From Phascolarctos cinereus (taxonomy: Eukaryota; Chordata; Mammalia; Diprotodontia; Phascolarctidae): a stretch of DNA of 64,000 nucleotides. The notes below the pieces were generated by a model that saw nothing but the letters and a program-made list of their open reading frames with translations, had not been told where the DNA came from and did not search any database. This document shows, in pieces, positions 12,505 through 23,891 of this stretch (within the stretch, counting starts at the first letter, position 1; each line of letters opens with the position of its first letter). The stretch spans positions 21,365,501 to 21,429,500 of the forward strand of contig NW_018343971.1 of assembly GCF_002099425.1 (NCBI RefSeq), written 5' to 3'. The translations under genes and the position numbers were made by a program.

Positions 12505-12670
12505 CTTGATTCAGAGCTAGAAGAAACCTAACATCTAGTCCAACCCACTCATTTGTATACAAGGAAACTTAACTCCAAAATGGTGAAGTACTTGCTTCAG
12601 TTCACATAGTAAGTGGCTGGACCCCAATTCAAGCCCAGCTCCTTTTGCTCCAAATCCAACACTCTTTCAT
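12505..12670 (+). repeat. MIR-type SINE
   Basis: 'gattcagagctagaagaaac', 'ttcacatagtaagtggctgg', 'caattcaagcccagctcc', 'ccaacactctttcat'. Confidence 0.7.
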
Positions 12671-13231
12671 TAAAGAAATCATTTCAATCAAGTAGATAAA
12701 GGCATGTTTAACAAATTTGTAGGTGACATAAAATTGGGAGGGAGAGCTAACATTATAAGTACTCTAGTACTTAAACAGGTTGCAATGGTGGGATGAATCT
12801 AAGATGAAATTTATTGGAGAGAAATGAAAAGTCTAACACAGGTTTAAAAAAAATCATCTTCTTAAACACAGGATGGGGAAGGTGTGAATAGCCCCAATTT
12901 GTCTGAGGAAGATGTGCAGTTTTTACTGGATTGCAAATTCAGTTTGAGCTAATAGTTGATTTGGAAAACTATTAAAATTAATGCTGTGCTAGATAGCATG
13001 AAAAGATACATTATATCCAAAACCCAGGAGATGATAATTCCTTTGTACTCTACTCCAGTCCTACTATATCTAGAATGATATGGTCAGTTCTACTCACTAC
13101 ATTATAAGAATAAGCTTTATATATGTGTATATAATTATATTAATTAATTATATTAATATTACATATTATAATATATATTTACATCACCTACATTTCCAAA
13201 TGTATCTTCTTCCCTGCTTTTGTAGCAGCAC

Positions 13232-13440
13232 ATGTGATGTAGTAGAAAGAGCACTGGCACTGGAGTCAGAGAACTTGGGTTCAGATCCCACTCCTAATGC
13301 TTCCTATATGTTTAACCATAGAGCAAGTCACTTAGGGAACAAGTCACTTAGCTTCCCTAGACCTCAGTTTCATCATTTGCAAAATGAAGGAGTTTAGTCT
13401 AGATGACTTCTGACTTCCCGTCCAGCTCTAGAGCTGTGGT
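13232..13440 (+). repeat. Marsupial SINE (MIR/THER class)
   Basis: 'gtagtagaaagagcactggc', 'gggttcagatcccactcct', 'gacctcagtttcatcatttg', 'gaaggagtttagtctagatg'. It lies inside the CR1/L3 element. Confidence 0.8.
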
Positions 13441-13744
13441 CTTAAAATGGTTGCAAGAAAGAATTTTAAAAAGAGGGGGAAACAATTTACTAAAATTAAC
13501 TAACCTATAGAAAAAAATTCTAATAATATATGAAAATTTACCCCACTAAGAGTCTTCCACCTCTACAAAGAAGATAGGGGTGGAGGGACACTGATAAACT
13601 GGAGAGTTTTCAGAAAAGTGAAACCAAGATGGTGAAAGACGTCAAAATCAAGCAATATAAAGACTCGTTGAAGAAAGTAGGAATGCTTAGTCTGGGAAAA
13701 AATCTTGGGATTGTAATTGTTGGCTGTCTTCAAGTATTTATAGC

Positions 13745-13852
13745 AGAGGTGGGGAACCTGTGGCCTCAAGGCCATATGTGGCCCTCTAAGTCCTCAAGTA
13801 CTTTCCTTTGACTGAATCTAAACTCTGGGCCACAGGTGCCCCACCCCTGGTT
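13745..13852. mobile_element. hAT-like miniature element
   Basis: Left end 'gaggtggggaacctgtggcc' mirrors the right end (reverse complement 'ggggtggggcacctgtggcc'). Same family as 8346. Inserted in the CR1/L3 element. Confidence 0.7.
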
Positions 13853-14165
13853 TATAGGATTGTTATGCAGAAAAGGGATTATTCTCTTTGTCCCAGAAGG
13901 CTGAACTGTAAGTCTTAAGCGATGGTTTCTGACTGACAGTTTTAGGCTCATTGAAAGGAAAAACTTAACATTTAGAGCTATCCAATAAGAGAATGGTAGG
14001 TCTTTGGAGGTTGTGGGTTCCCATTACTTGAAGTCTTCAAGTGAAGGCTAAATGATTGTTTTACCTATTGGAGATGTCACAGAGAACATTCTCTGACAGG
14101 TTCAGTTAGACTAGAAAGTCTTTGAGATACCTTCCGCTCTGAGATTTTGTGATTCTTTGATAACG

Positions 14166-14275
14166 TGGGTGACTCAAGGCCATACATACAGTTAGTGGCA
14201 GATTTGATATGAGGACAGAGGTTTTTTTTCTCTTCAAGCCCCATACCTTTTCCACTGCACTGTTACAGCATCTAA
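14166..14275 (+). repeat. MIR fragment
   Basis: 'actcaaggccatacatacag', 'ttagtggcagatttgatatg', 'aagccccataccttttcc'. Confidence 0.6.
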
Positions 14276-14391
14276 AGATTTTTGTCTAGATTGCAAGGTG
14301 TATGGAGGAGTCTTTGGCCATATTTGCTACCCTGCAACAGGGTGGACAGTAGAGGTGCACTCTGTGGAGGTCTTACTGGCCCTGGGATTAA

Positions 14392-14577
<186 letters not shown>

Positions 14578-15194
14578 TAGGACTAATCGCCTCCTTCCCC
14601 CACCTCAGTCCCAGGCTCCCCGTGGTTCCTCAAGTACACACTCATTCATTGTATAGAGGAGGCATGAGTCTGCCTAGAGAAAACAAACAGCCCCTTCAGC
14701 CTCATGCTGGGAGAGATTCCAGAGCAGCTGACCTCTGCTCAACTCAGCCTGGCTTCTGTCAGGAAAACCAAGAAAGGCTTCACTGGCACCCTCACAGCTG
14801 CCAGGCCTAAAGAAAGGGTGGCCCTAGAGTTGGGGTGGCCCATGCATACCTTTTCTCCCTGCCCCTTCCCTCCCAGTTACTCAAGCCCATCACGATTTAT
14901 AGACCTGTCCTGTTTGAATTTATATTGGCAACCCAGTACCAAAGAGCAACATTACATTCAAGGAATGACTTATTTCATGGTTTAATTGAGATGTTACTGA
15001 TTTATTCATGATTCTCTGCTGAGAACAAATAGCCCCTGAACTGCTTCAGTTGTTCCTGGCCCTCTGGTGATGCTTAGCCAATATTGAACCCTGGGCACTG
15101 ATCCCTATTCCTGAGGTGGCTTTGAGGGATCCTCCAAGGCATGGCTGGCAAGTTAATGCCACTTGGGAATTGCAGTGAGAGCTCAGTTTACGTC

Positions 15195-15350
15195 AATAGG
15201 GATCTACCAAGAGCCTGTTCTGTCTAGTGCTGTGCTAAGCATCATGGGAGGTAGAAGTAAAAGCATCTAGCCTCTGGCCTGTAGGAGTCTGCAGATCTAG
15301 TTCCAGAGACAAGATCAACACAGCAGGAACGATTATAGATCAATATAATG
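15195..15350 (+). repeat. Dispersed repeat, 'tactatgtgccaggcac' type
   Basis: 'ctagtgctgtgctaagcatc' and a following 'ggcctgtaggagtctgcag' fit the family also seen at 2.8, 17.0 and 48.4 kb. Confidence 0.4.
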
Positions 15351-15384
15351 CAGCATCAGATTTCTTCCTGCATCATAAAGATCA

Positions 15385-15575
15385 TAAAGACTATAGCTCT
15401 GGAGCTAGAAGGGATCTTAGAGATCATCTATCCCAGCATTCTCTTTTTATGAATGAAGAAAGGTAGTGAAGTGACTTAGCCAAAGTCACACAGGTAATAA
15501 ACAAAAGAGGTGGGATTGGAATTCAGGTCCATGACACCAGTGCCAGAGTTCTTTATACTGTCCCACACTGCCCCC
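15385..15575 (+). repeat. MIR-type SINE
   Basis: 'ctctggagctagaagggatc', 'gaagtgacttagccaaagtc', 'acacaggtaataaac', ending before 'cactgcc'. Confidence 0.75.
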
Positions 15576-15646
15576 CTCAAACTTAATGTCCAATGAGAGT
15601 TCAGAGAAAGGGAAGATCAACACCTATCGTTTCCTTTCTCCCCCAG

Positions 15647-15750
15647 GACACAGCTATTTCTTCAAGGACTGGTATTACCTTAAACTGGAGAACAAGAGTC
15701 TGAAAATTGTAAAAGTTGGAAACATCAAATCCGACTGGCTGAGCTGCTGA
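15647..15750 (+). CDS. MMP2: MMP2 exon 13: last hemopexin blade and stop
   Basis: 104 coding bases ending TGA at 15748-15750. It encodes [20 protein letters not shown], then [14 protein letters not shown]. The final cysteine pairs with the one in exon 9 (EICK). Human ends DWLGC, so the penultimate residue differs. KDWYYLK replaces human KGAYYLK. The acceptor is cccccag. This completes a hemopexin domain with no missing blade. Confidence 0.97.
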
Positions 15751-16582
15751 ATTTTGCAAACTCTCTGTAACCCCATATTTACGTCTCTTATCCCTCCCTC
15801 CTTTGTCTGTCACTAGCTAGATCTGAATACTCATTACTAGCCCAGGCTGGTACTGGTTGCCCCAAGCATTAAGGACCTATTGGTCAATTCTCTTACATTT
15901 CGGTAATTTAAGATTTTGTACAGTGGCCTCCCCTCCTAACCCAATTCCCTAACCTAGGGATATAGATGTTTATTATATATACTCCCATCTCCTTCCTTTC
16001 CCTCTCCTGCCCTACCTCCAGGCCCCCAGTAGGGGTTGAATGAGCCATGGAGGGTCTCCTGGTGTTTACTCCCTGCCTCCGAGGAGATACTTGGATATCT
16101 TCTGGGTAGCCCTGCCAAGGGCTCCCCTGGTGCTGCCCACCCCCAAGACTTTTCTCCCTTCTCTGCTCCCTCAAAGCCCAGCAGATACTATCTGACTTGG
16201 GCACTGGTGGCCCTGACACCCTGCCATAGAGCCCTGGGAAGGAGTCATGGTCTAATGGCAGCTGTGTTAATCTGCTGCCCAAGTATTAGATTCACTAGCC
16301 ATTTGCTTCAATGCACTTTGGTCTTTTTTTTGTTTGTTTGTTTTTTGTTTAAAATTCATTTCTGGACAGAAGGACTCAGGTTTTCTGAAGTCACTGCATG
16401 ATGTGCCGGGCCACATAATAATGTTTAACTGGTTCATGTTTTATAGCATTTTCCCAGCTGTCATGACCCCTTCACATCTGGTGGAGGGGAGAAAAAAAAG
16501 CCACAGTTCTTCCTCTTCCCACTCCTTCCTTCCCCATGAGAAATGTCAACAAAAATGAATAAAGAAATCCATTGTGCCCCAG
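15751..16582 (+). other. MMP2: MMP2 3' untranslated region
   Basis: About 830 bases from the stop codon to the expected cleavage point 15-25 bases after the AATAAA. The T-rich stretch near 16322 and the CAACAAAAATGAATAAAG end resemble mammalian MMP2 mRNAs. The exact end is inferred. Confidence 0.8.
16558..16563 (+). terminator. MMP2: MMP2 polyadenylation signal AATAAA
   Basis: Canonical hexamer 808 bases past the stop codon, followed at about 16584 by a TGT-containing G/T-rich stretch. Confidence 0.85.
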
Positions 16583-16784
16583 AGTGTTTGAGGAACATTG
16601 CAGTAGCTCATGGGAGAGGTAGGTAGCTGAAGCAGCAGGAAAGAGAAGGGACTCACCATGAGCAAGCTCTCAAACCCTCCCCCACCGATGGGGGAAGATG
16701 GTCTAGGATGCCTATATAGAGCAGATCCTCCACATACATAGAGGTAGTTCACAAACTAGAAACCTTTAGTGTAATGTTCAAAGG

Positions 16785-16912
16785 GGAAAGAACACCAGAC
16801 TAGAAGGAAGGAGACGGGGATTCCAGTTCTGGCTCTGCAACTAGTTGGCTTTGTAATTTGGGTCAATTTACTTCAGATCACCAGGCCTCAGTTTCCCCCT
16901 CTATAAACAAAA
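16785..16912 (+). repeat. MIR SINE
   Basis: 'gattccagttctggctctgc', 'ccaggcctcagtttccccct', then an (AAAAC)n stretch. Confidence 0.75.
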
Positions 16913-16994
16913 CAAAACAAAACAAGCTATCATCTAGTTCTTCCATGTCTTGTAGACCATTTAGGACAGGGATGTGGGTAAGGTGAAATGGGAG

Positions 16995-17130
16995 TTATAA
17001 ATAATGAATACAGCATTTATTAAGCACTTAACTATATGCAAAGCACTGTGTTAAATGCTAGAGTTACAAATAGAAAAATAAGACAGTTCTTGCTTTCAAG
17101 GGGCTCACATTCTAACGGGGGCAACAACAC
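16995..17130 (+). repeat. Dispersed repeat, 'tactatgtgccaggcac' type
   Basis: 'catttattaagcacttaact', 'gcaaagcactgtgttaaatg', 'aaggggctcacattctaacg'. Confidence 0.55.
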
Positions 17131-17804
17131 ATTTGGATGGTTTCAGTTGTAAGTCAGATGGAAAAGTCCCATGGTCCCTAGAATGTAACAGCAAAGCCAG
17201 TGGTAATGCCTCTTCTTTCATGTCACTTTCCACTGATAAAATCTTATCAGTATTTGATGATGAATCATTTGACAAGTACCAATGATTTTAGTGGCAAGAA
17301 TTTTCTTTTTGGGGTCTTAAAAAATGTGGCTACAGCCCCCATAGGAGCAATTCTCAGGCTGCATCTTCATAGAGATTGCTTCCCGGGATGATGTCTGGGA
17401 GTACTAGGTTAGATGCATCATTATTCTAAAAGTTTTGGGGTTTAAGATCTTGGAATGCCTCCATCAGGGTATGGGGTGACGGTGGTGGTTTGATTTGCCT
17501 GGCACATGCTGCTTCCTATCTCTTCCTCAGCTAGGCTGGCTTGCCTGCCTTGTGTGTGTGAGTTGTTTGGCAGTTATTTAGTAGAGGTGTTCACAAGATG
17601 CCTTAAGTCAGTGCCTTTCTCTTCTCTACTCTCTCACTTCCAGTTCTACCTCCCTCCTCCAACAAGTCCCAGAAGGTAAGAGAGAGGAAGCTGCAGAGGC
17701 CAGCTGAATGTAGCCAGAACTGGATGCTCATGGATGGAATCACACAGGGATGAATATACAAAGCAGGTTGGGGAAAATCCCCAGCCCAGCAGACAGATTA
17801 GGAT

Positions 17805-17995
17805 CAGAGGATTTAGAGCTGGAAAGAACTTTTGAGGACATAAGAGTTCAACCCCCTCAGTGTTGAGATGAGAAAGCTTAGGCCCAGAGAGGCCAAGAAG
17901 AGACTCATCCAGGGTTAAAATGGTAGCAGGTAGCAAATCTAGGAATAAAATCCAGGTCCCCTGACTCCAAATGCAATGCTTTTTCCACAACACAA
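17805..17995 (+). repeat. MIR-type SINE
   Basis: 'aggatttagagctggaaaga', 'cttaggcccagagaggccaa', 'cctgactccaaatgcaatgc'. Confidence 0.75.
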
Positions 17996-18149
17996 ATCTG
18001 CTTCTGTTGTTTCTGTCTCAGGATAGCACTCCTGACAGTGCTCTCTGGATGAATATTAACAGTGCAGTTAACCTGCTGAGAGATGTAGTTATAGTAAATG
18101 TGCCCAAGTCTCTCTATACTGGGTTCTGTGGGGTCCAGCTTCATGTTTA

Positions 18150-18290
18150 TCAATCAAGCATTTATTCATCATCAGTTGATAAGCATTTGTGTGCCAGCTA
18201 CTAGGTGCTAAAGATACAAAAGTAAAAAATGAAACAGTGCCTGTCCAGAAAATTTGCATTTTAATAGGGGGATGTAACACATATAGCAGA
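18150..18290 (+). repeat. Dispersed repeat, 'tactatgtgccaggcac' type
   Basis: 'aatcaagcatttattcatca', 'tgccagctactaggtgctaa', 'agatacaaaagtaaaa'. Confidence 0.5.
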
Positions 18291-18321
18291 GTGATGTCCA
18301 AGGAAGGGAGTTTTAATATAG

Positions 18322-18556
18322 GTCAGGGGTTCTTAACCTTTTCTATGTCATGGACCCCTTTCTTTGACAGTTTTGTAGACCATGGACCCTCCTCCCAGAA
18401 TAATGCTTACAGTCTATATTCATAATGAAAGGAGATACCAAATTCCAGTTGGGGTGAGTGAAAATAAGGATGTAATTTTTCACATCCAAATCTTAAATTT
18501 ATTCACAGATGCTTTGAGGATCTGGGGCCCCTGAATTAAGAACTCTTGGTCTAGGC
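18322..18556. mobile_element. hAT-like element, 'ggttcttaacctt' family
   Basis: Begins 'caggggttcttaaccttttc' and ends with the inverse 'gaattaagaactcttgg'; internal 'gtcatggaccccttt'. Copies of the same family lie at 42985 and 56655. Confidence 0.65.
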
Positions 18557-18814
18557 AATCACAGGGAACATAAATGATATGGCAGTAGTAGATTGTTGCC
18601 TCCTTTCCAGCAGCAATGATATTATTATTTTTTTTTTTCAGAGCAAGAGGTAGAAAGGGGGAAGTACGTAGCAGACAGATGTCAAGATGCCCATGCTGGG
18701 TAGACCCTGGTGCCCTAGTGGATGTCAGGATGAGATGTTAAACATGATCTAGCACTGACTAGATATCATTGCTTAGTGTCTGAGCTGAATACTGCAACCC
18801 AGCAATGTACAATT

Positions 18815-19420
18815 AGAATCCAATATCTCAAAGTTGAAAGAGATTTTAGAGGTTATCTAGTACCACCTATACCACATATCATGGTATAAGCAGCAACTGC
18901 ATTGAACCATAACCCTCTGTACAACATCCTTGACTTGACAAAAGTCATCTAGCATTTGCTTGAAAACGGCCAGTGATAGGTAGCTCACTACTTTTTCAGG
19001 CAATCCATTCCTAAATTGCATAGTTCTTATTGTTAGGATTTTTCTTTCCTCGCCAGCTTAGTTTAATGGATAGAGAAATAGTCTTGGAATCAGGAAGACC
19101 TGAATTCAAGTCCTGTCTCTGACATATGCTGTCTATGTGATCCTGGACAAGTTACTTTAACCTTTCATCCCTTGAGGCAACTTGTATAGTCTGTAAATGG
19201 CAAAGAAGGTGCTAATGTGTGCAGATGGAGGGAGTTTTCTCATCTGGGAGTTTCCTATATTAGCAAAATCACTGGTCTAGTCCCAAACCTTATCTCTAGC
19301 CAATCTTAATTTGCCTCTTTCCTACTTCCACCCATTGTTCCTCATCCTATTCTCTGTGGCCTAGTAAAACAAATCTATCCTCTTTTCTTTGAGACAGCAT
19401 AGCCCTTTTAATACCATGAT
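18815..19420 (-). repeat. CR1/L3 LINE 3' fragment, SINE-interrupted
   Basis: 'tcaaagttgaaagagatttt', 'gtgataggtagctcactact', 'aggcaatccattcctaaatt', resuming after the SINE with 'ttcctacttccacccattgt'. Confidence 0.65.
19050..19295 (+). repeat. Marsupial SINE, 'gggagtttcctatatt' family
   Basis: 'gtttaatggatagagaaata', 'cctgaattcaagtcctgtct', 'ctcatctgggagtttcctat'. Nested in the CR1/L3. Confidence 0.8.
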
Positions 19421-19434
19421 GTAAGATTTAGTCA

Positions 19435-19865
19435 TGTCAAATCAATTAAGTAAGTTCTTACTATTTTCCAGGTACTGTGTTAAGCACCAGGGATATAAAG
19501 AATGGCAAAAAACAGCTCATACCCTCAAGGATCTTACAGACTAACGAGGGAGACAACATGCAAACAACTAGGGACAAACAATATATTTTAAGATACCTAC
19601 AACAAGGAGGCCAATGTCACCAGGATAGTAGAGGGCATGGAAGACAGTAAGGTAGAAAGTTCAAAAGGGAACAAGTTATGAAGGACTCTAAGACCTAAAA
19701 AGAGGATTTCATGTTTGACATTGTAGGTAGAGTGTGGCAGTTTGAGGGGAAGGGAGGTGGTGTTAATATAGTCAGACCTGTGCTTTAGGAAGATCACTTT
19801 GATAAATGAGTGGAGGATGGACTGGAATGAGGAGAGGCTGGAGGCAGGGTTGCCATAATCTTAGG
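19435..19865 (+). repeat. Dispersed repeat, longer copy
   Basis: Starts as the 'ggtactgtgttaagcaccag' family and continues beyond the usual end through 'gaagatcactttgataaatg' and 'tggaggatggactggaatga'. Family unassigned. Confidence 0.5.
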
Positions 19866-20519
19866 CATGAAATGAGGAAGATCAGATCTTGTGGGTCACT
19901 CGTGGACCTGATCAACAGGTTCCTGCTTGCAAGGAAGCCAGATAATCTTGTGCCTCACCCATGGAAAGATATTCGACACATAGTTATAGAGACCCAAAGG
20001 GTAGATGGTGAAATGTGTTAACATCACTGAGGCACCCTTCTCCCTGCTCCCCCAACAGAACTATATGTCCTGACAGGGAGTATAGTTGCTGCAATTTCAG
20101 ACTTCAGGCCATTGTTTCCTCTCCCCTCAAGCTGTCTTCATGCCATTCCTGTCTCACAAAGGTCAAAACCAGTCTTCAGAGGTTATGGGAAGCTTCAAGT
20201 TGCATGGGGAAAAGTGTGCTGGGGGAGGAAGGGAGTGGGGAGCTAGAAGTAAAACAACTACTGCTGGCTGGGCCAAGGGGACCTAAAGAGGAACTGCATG
20301 TTGTCTAGTCTTTGCAGTATCCTTCCTCCTTGGCCACCTCTTACTCCACAGCTTCCTGTTTCAGGGCCTTCAAGTCCCTTTTACTCCATTCCACAGTCCT
20401 CTCTGTTCAAATCACCACAGTTGCCCAGGGAGCTATGGAAAATGGAGGTTTGTACAAAGAGGCAGGGAGTCTTACAAAGCCCCTTTGAGGGTGAGGTGGA
20501 GGATAGGGAGGTCATGTGG

Positions 20520-20700
20520 TAAACAGAAAATGCCCTGATTTTGGATTTGGAAGGGCTTGAGTTTCAGTCCCAGCTTTGACAATTTCCAGACCGTGTGACC
20601 TTAGGCAACTCTCAACTTGAGTTTCAGTTTCCTTATTTGTAAAGTTGGAATAAAACATATGGGTCTATGAGAAGAAATTGCTCTGCAAACCTTAACACAT
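20520..20700 (+). repeat. MIR SINE
   Basis: 'ttgagtttcagtcccagctt', 'ccgtgtgaccttaggcaact', 'gagtttcagtttccttattt'. Confidence 0.7.
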
Positions 20701-21029
20701 CATAAATTGGATTAGATGGTGATGAAAATCAATTCTCCACTGAAGTCCTCTAAAGTGTCTTAAACGGGTCTCCAAGATATTCAGTGAAGCTCAGCCCTTG
20801 GCAGGTTCCACCATGTGGAAAAGGCCGTGAACATGGGCCAACCTGGCTTGTATATCTGCTGTCCAAAGTCTAGTCTCAATAAGTTGGGAGAGGCATGTTA
20901 TCATCAGAGAGTGGACCATCAAATGAAGAAATCTTTTGGCCAAAGCAACTCACCTGGAATACCTACTAAAGCCTGAAGAGGGTCCAATCTGTGTCAGTGG
21001 AAGGAGATCACTGGAACCTTTTAAGTATT

Positions 21030-21295
21030 ACGGTGGAAGAGCTCTGAATTTGGATTAAAGTGATTCGGTTCTTCAAATTTTGGTTGTGGTACTAGATGTG
21101 TGATTTTGAGGAAGTCACTTCCCCTGTGTTGACCATAAGAGGTTGCACTAAATGCGGCTTTCCAACTCTAAAACTTATGATCCCATAACTACTGAGCTTG
21201 AAATAGACAGTGGACAAATCACATATTCTCTGAGCCTGTTTCCTCTACCGCAAAATGGGGATAACGGCAGGTGCATTACCTACCTTATGGCAGAC
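21030..21295 (+). repeat. Two adjoining MIR/THER fragments
   Basis: One ends 'ctttccaactctaaaactta'; the next shows 'cacatattctctgagcctgt' and 'gcaaaatggggataacggc'. Confidence 0.6.
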
Positions 21296-21502
21296 GTTTT
21301 CTAAGGAACATGCTTTGTGAGGAAAGATGTTTTGGGAGAAAATGTGTAATTGTCGTTATCCTCCACAATCAACCTTCCACAGCAGCAAGATAGAAGGCGT
21401 TAAAGGGGCGGGGACACTGAAAGAGGTGGGGCCAAGAAGGGGAAGGCCGAGCAGGGTTTGCCGGAAGGATCCCGCTTGAGTACGTGGGAGACGGTGGAGT
21501 AA

Positions 21503-21553
21503 ATGCTGAGTGGGGCGGGGCGGGGCGGGGCGGGGCGGGGCCAGCCAAGGTAG
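21503..21553 (+). other. Possible upstream ORF in LPCAT2 5' leader
   Basis: ATG at 21503 runs 16 codons through the (CGGGG)n array and stops at TAG 21551. It is in frame with, but separated from, the LPCAT2 start. It matters only if transcription starts upstream of 21503, which is unknown. Confidence 0.3.
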
Positions 21554-21652
21554 GGAGGAACCCTGTCCGCTTGCGCAGTGGGGGCCTGGAGGATTTTCTG
21601 GGGCTCCGTTTCACGAAGCCCGGGAGAGTGGAGGAGGTTGCACCGGCTCAGC

Positions 21653-21832
21653 ATGAGCGGGTGTGCGGAGGCTGCCGCGGTGGCGGCGACCTTGCCCGGA
21701 GCGGGGGTCAGGGACGCGGGGGCACCTGGCCTGCGGCCGCCAATGGTGCCCCGCCAAGCATCCTTCTTCCCGCCGCCAGTGCCCAACCCGTTTGTGCAGG
21801 ATGTGCGGATTAGTGTCGGCGGCCGAGTCGTG
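21653..21832 (+). CDS. LPCAT2: LPCAT2 exon 1: start and cytosolic N-terminus
   Basis: 60 codons, ending at phase 0 before gtgaga. It begins MSGCAEAAAVAATLPGAG, then a VRDAGAPG stretch and LRPPMVPRQASFFPPPVP NPFVQ. The start fits human MSRCAQAAEVAATVPGAG, with A at -3; the in-frame upstream codon at 21578 is GTG. The protein is three residues longer than human before LRPP. VPRQAS (S37) corresponds to human S34, a reported MAPKAPK2 phosphorylation site, and its R-x-x-S context is kept. Confidence 0.95.
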
Positions 21833-22274
21833 GTGAGAGGGAGGGGCTGCAGAGGGTTCAGGAGGAGAAAGGAGAAGGAAAGGTGGGAAGGGAGGGAGGA
21901 AAAGAGGGAGGGACACCTGGGCCTTGGGTAAGGCAGGTTGGAGGAACAGGGAAGGTCTGCGATGTGATAAAGATGCCAATCCGTGAAGAAGTGCGTGTGG
22001 GGAGAGGGCGGAGTGGAGGATGGTCAATATGTAATTATCTGAAAGGTGGGTCTATGACAAGGGAGGAGCCTGAGGGGCTTTTTTTTTTTTTAATACCAGC
22101 AAGGTAGTGTTGAGTTGTCCCATGGGGAGATGGTCAAAGCTTTATAATGGGTCCTGTTTAGGGGGTATGTGACTGGCAAGCTGTTGAAGGTATTTAATGG
22201 TGAGATTTTGCAGTAGAATTTGGGGTTATGAATCTGTGATAAAGGAAGATGTGAACCTAAAGCTATGAAAATGT

Positions 22275-22345
22275 GTATTTGTATTCCCTGTGTTTAACAT
22301 GTGCTTGGCACATCGTTAATACAATGTTTATTGATTGACTGAAAA
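22275..22345 (+). repeat. L2 LINE 3' tail
   Basis: 'ttaacatgtgcttggcacat', 'cgttaatacaatgtttattg', then 'attgactga'. Confidence 0.65.
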
Positions 22346-23444
22346 GGAAGGTGGATGTAATAAGTGAACTAGGACCAGAATTTGGAAAGACTAAGTAGGC
22401 AAGACATTCAATACAATTTAGTAGGCTGCATTTAAAGGTGAATGATGCCTGATTAGCCACCTCCAACTCAGAAAATAATGGTATTTCTTGGCTTTACCAT
22501 GCCATAGATGCATAGTTATGTATTTGATGAAAGTTTCCTTTTTTTCACTTTTTTTTAAACTGCAGCTTTTCACAGTTACACACCCTGGACTTCCTCTTCG
22601 GTAAATTTGGTGATCTGAGGAAAAGATAGGCCTATGTAATCTGTATTTGTAATGTTGGTTCTGCATGCACAAGTGACAGCAATTTTTTTGCTTCCCTTAA
22701 ATAATACTTTGCTTTAAGTCATGCACAGTAATTTAATTATTGTACATCAATACATATGGCGTGTGAAAACTGAACTCTGCAGTGAATGACTTTGTTTTGG
22801 TGAAAAATTCCAAGTGTTCAGTTATTTAGTCATTTCATATCATTTAGATGTGTTGGAGGGGATTGCAGATGAGTGCATAAAGGGAGGAAGAAGAAGACGA
22901 TGGGATAATTTTTTTTAAAATGAGGTTTTGAAAGGTTTTTTTTCTCTGATTTTATAGCTGATGAATGGGGAAAAAAAACTTTTCACTTTCTACACTTAAC
23001 AGGAAATATATAGTGGTCATCATTTCAGTATTGCAATATTAATTCTTCAGGTATATTAATATTTTCATTTATTGTTAAAATGTTGTGATATTTGTCGTTT
23101 ATGTTGTATATATGTGCCTATGTATGACACAAAGGCATAGTTTGTAAGGCTTTGAGAAATCAGTTCTCAGGAGGTTAAATAAAGGAGGGAGAAGATCCCG
23201 AAGACATGGAACAAAATCTTAAGAGTTTATAATTACTTTTTTTTCTTAAAAAGGTCCAATTTTTATTAGAAAATCAAAATGGCTTTATAAATAGACTTCG
23301 ATCATTCAAGAATTCTCTAAACTTCAGTGCTAGAAGGGAAACAGCACGAAAATGAGATTGAGTATCCAAACAGGCTAGCAGGTTAGTTAGAAAAAGGTGA
23401 AATTTTATAGAGATCATTGTGAAGCCCCATGCTTAGATTAAAAA

Positions 23445-23891
23445 AAAAAAAACGACTTCATGAATATAAAATTGGGAGTTGTGTCTAGACACCAATTCAT
23501 CTAAAGATCTGGAGATTTGAGTGGACTGGAAGCTAAACATGTGTCAACGGTGATCTGATGGCCAAAAAAGTCCCGTATCATCTTAGCCAACATTAAAAGA
23601 ACTATAGCTATTGTCCATAATAGGGGAGATGTACTCTGTGTGGTATCATGGAAAGAGCATTGGCTTGGAATCAGGTTCTACAATTTACTACCTGTGACTT
23701 TGAGTAAGTCATTTCACTTCTCTAGAATTTAGTTTCTTTATCTATAAAATTAAGGTGTTATCCTAGATAATGACTAAGGTTTCTTCCTGCTTTAAATACT
23801 GTGATGTTGTGCTCTGGTCAGTCCATGTGTAGAGAGTATTGTGTTCTGACCAAAGAAGGTCATTGATAAGCTGGATAGGAACTTGACCAGA

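Larger units (their letters stand above)
12695..14165 (+). mobile_element. CR1/L3 LINE, long 3' part, broken
   Basis: Collinear blocks of a CR1/L3 3' region: 'aggtgacataaaattgggag', 'aaacacaggatggggaaggt', 'cactgataaactggagagtt', 'gctgtcttcaagtatttata', and the end 'cttccgctctgagattttgt'. A SINE (13232) and an hAT-like element (13745) interrupt it. No intact reading frame. Confidence 0.65.
16583..21379. other. MMP2-LPCAT2 intergenic region
   Basis: About 4.8 kb without a recognised gene. MIR, CR1/L3, hAT-like and unassigned repeats cover roughly a third to a half. 17130-17800, 18560-18810, 19870-20520 and 20700-21030 show no element that I recognise, so they may be unique and could hold regulatory DNA of either gene. 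Confidence 0.7.
21380..21870 (+). promoter_or_regulatory. LPCAT2: LPCAT2 CpG-island promoter with GC-box array
   Basis: G+C and CpG content rise sharply here against an AT-rich background. A (CGGGG)n array at about 21512-21540 creates overlapping GGGCGG Sp1-type boxes, with another GGGGCGGGG at about 21403. 'cttgcgcagtg' at about 21569 resembles half of an NRF1 site. No TATA box is evident. The transcription start is not determined. Confidence 0.75.
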
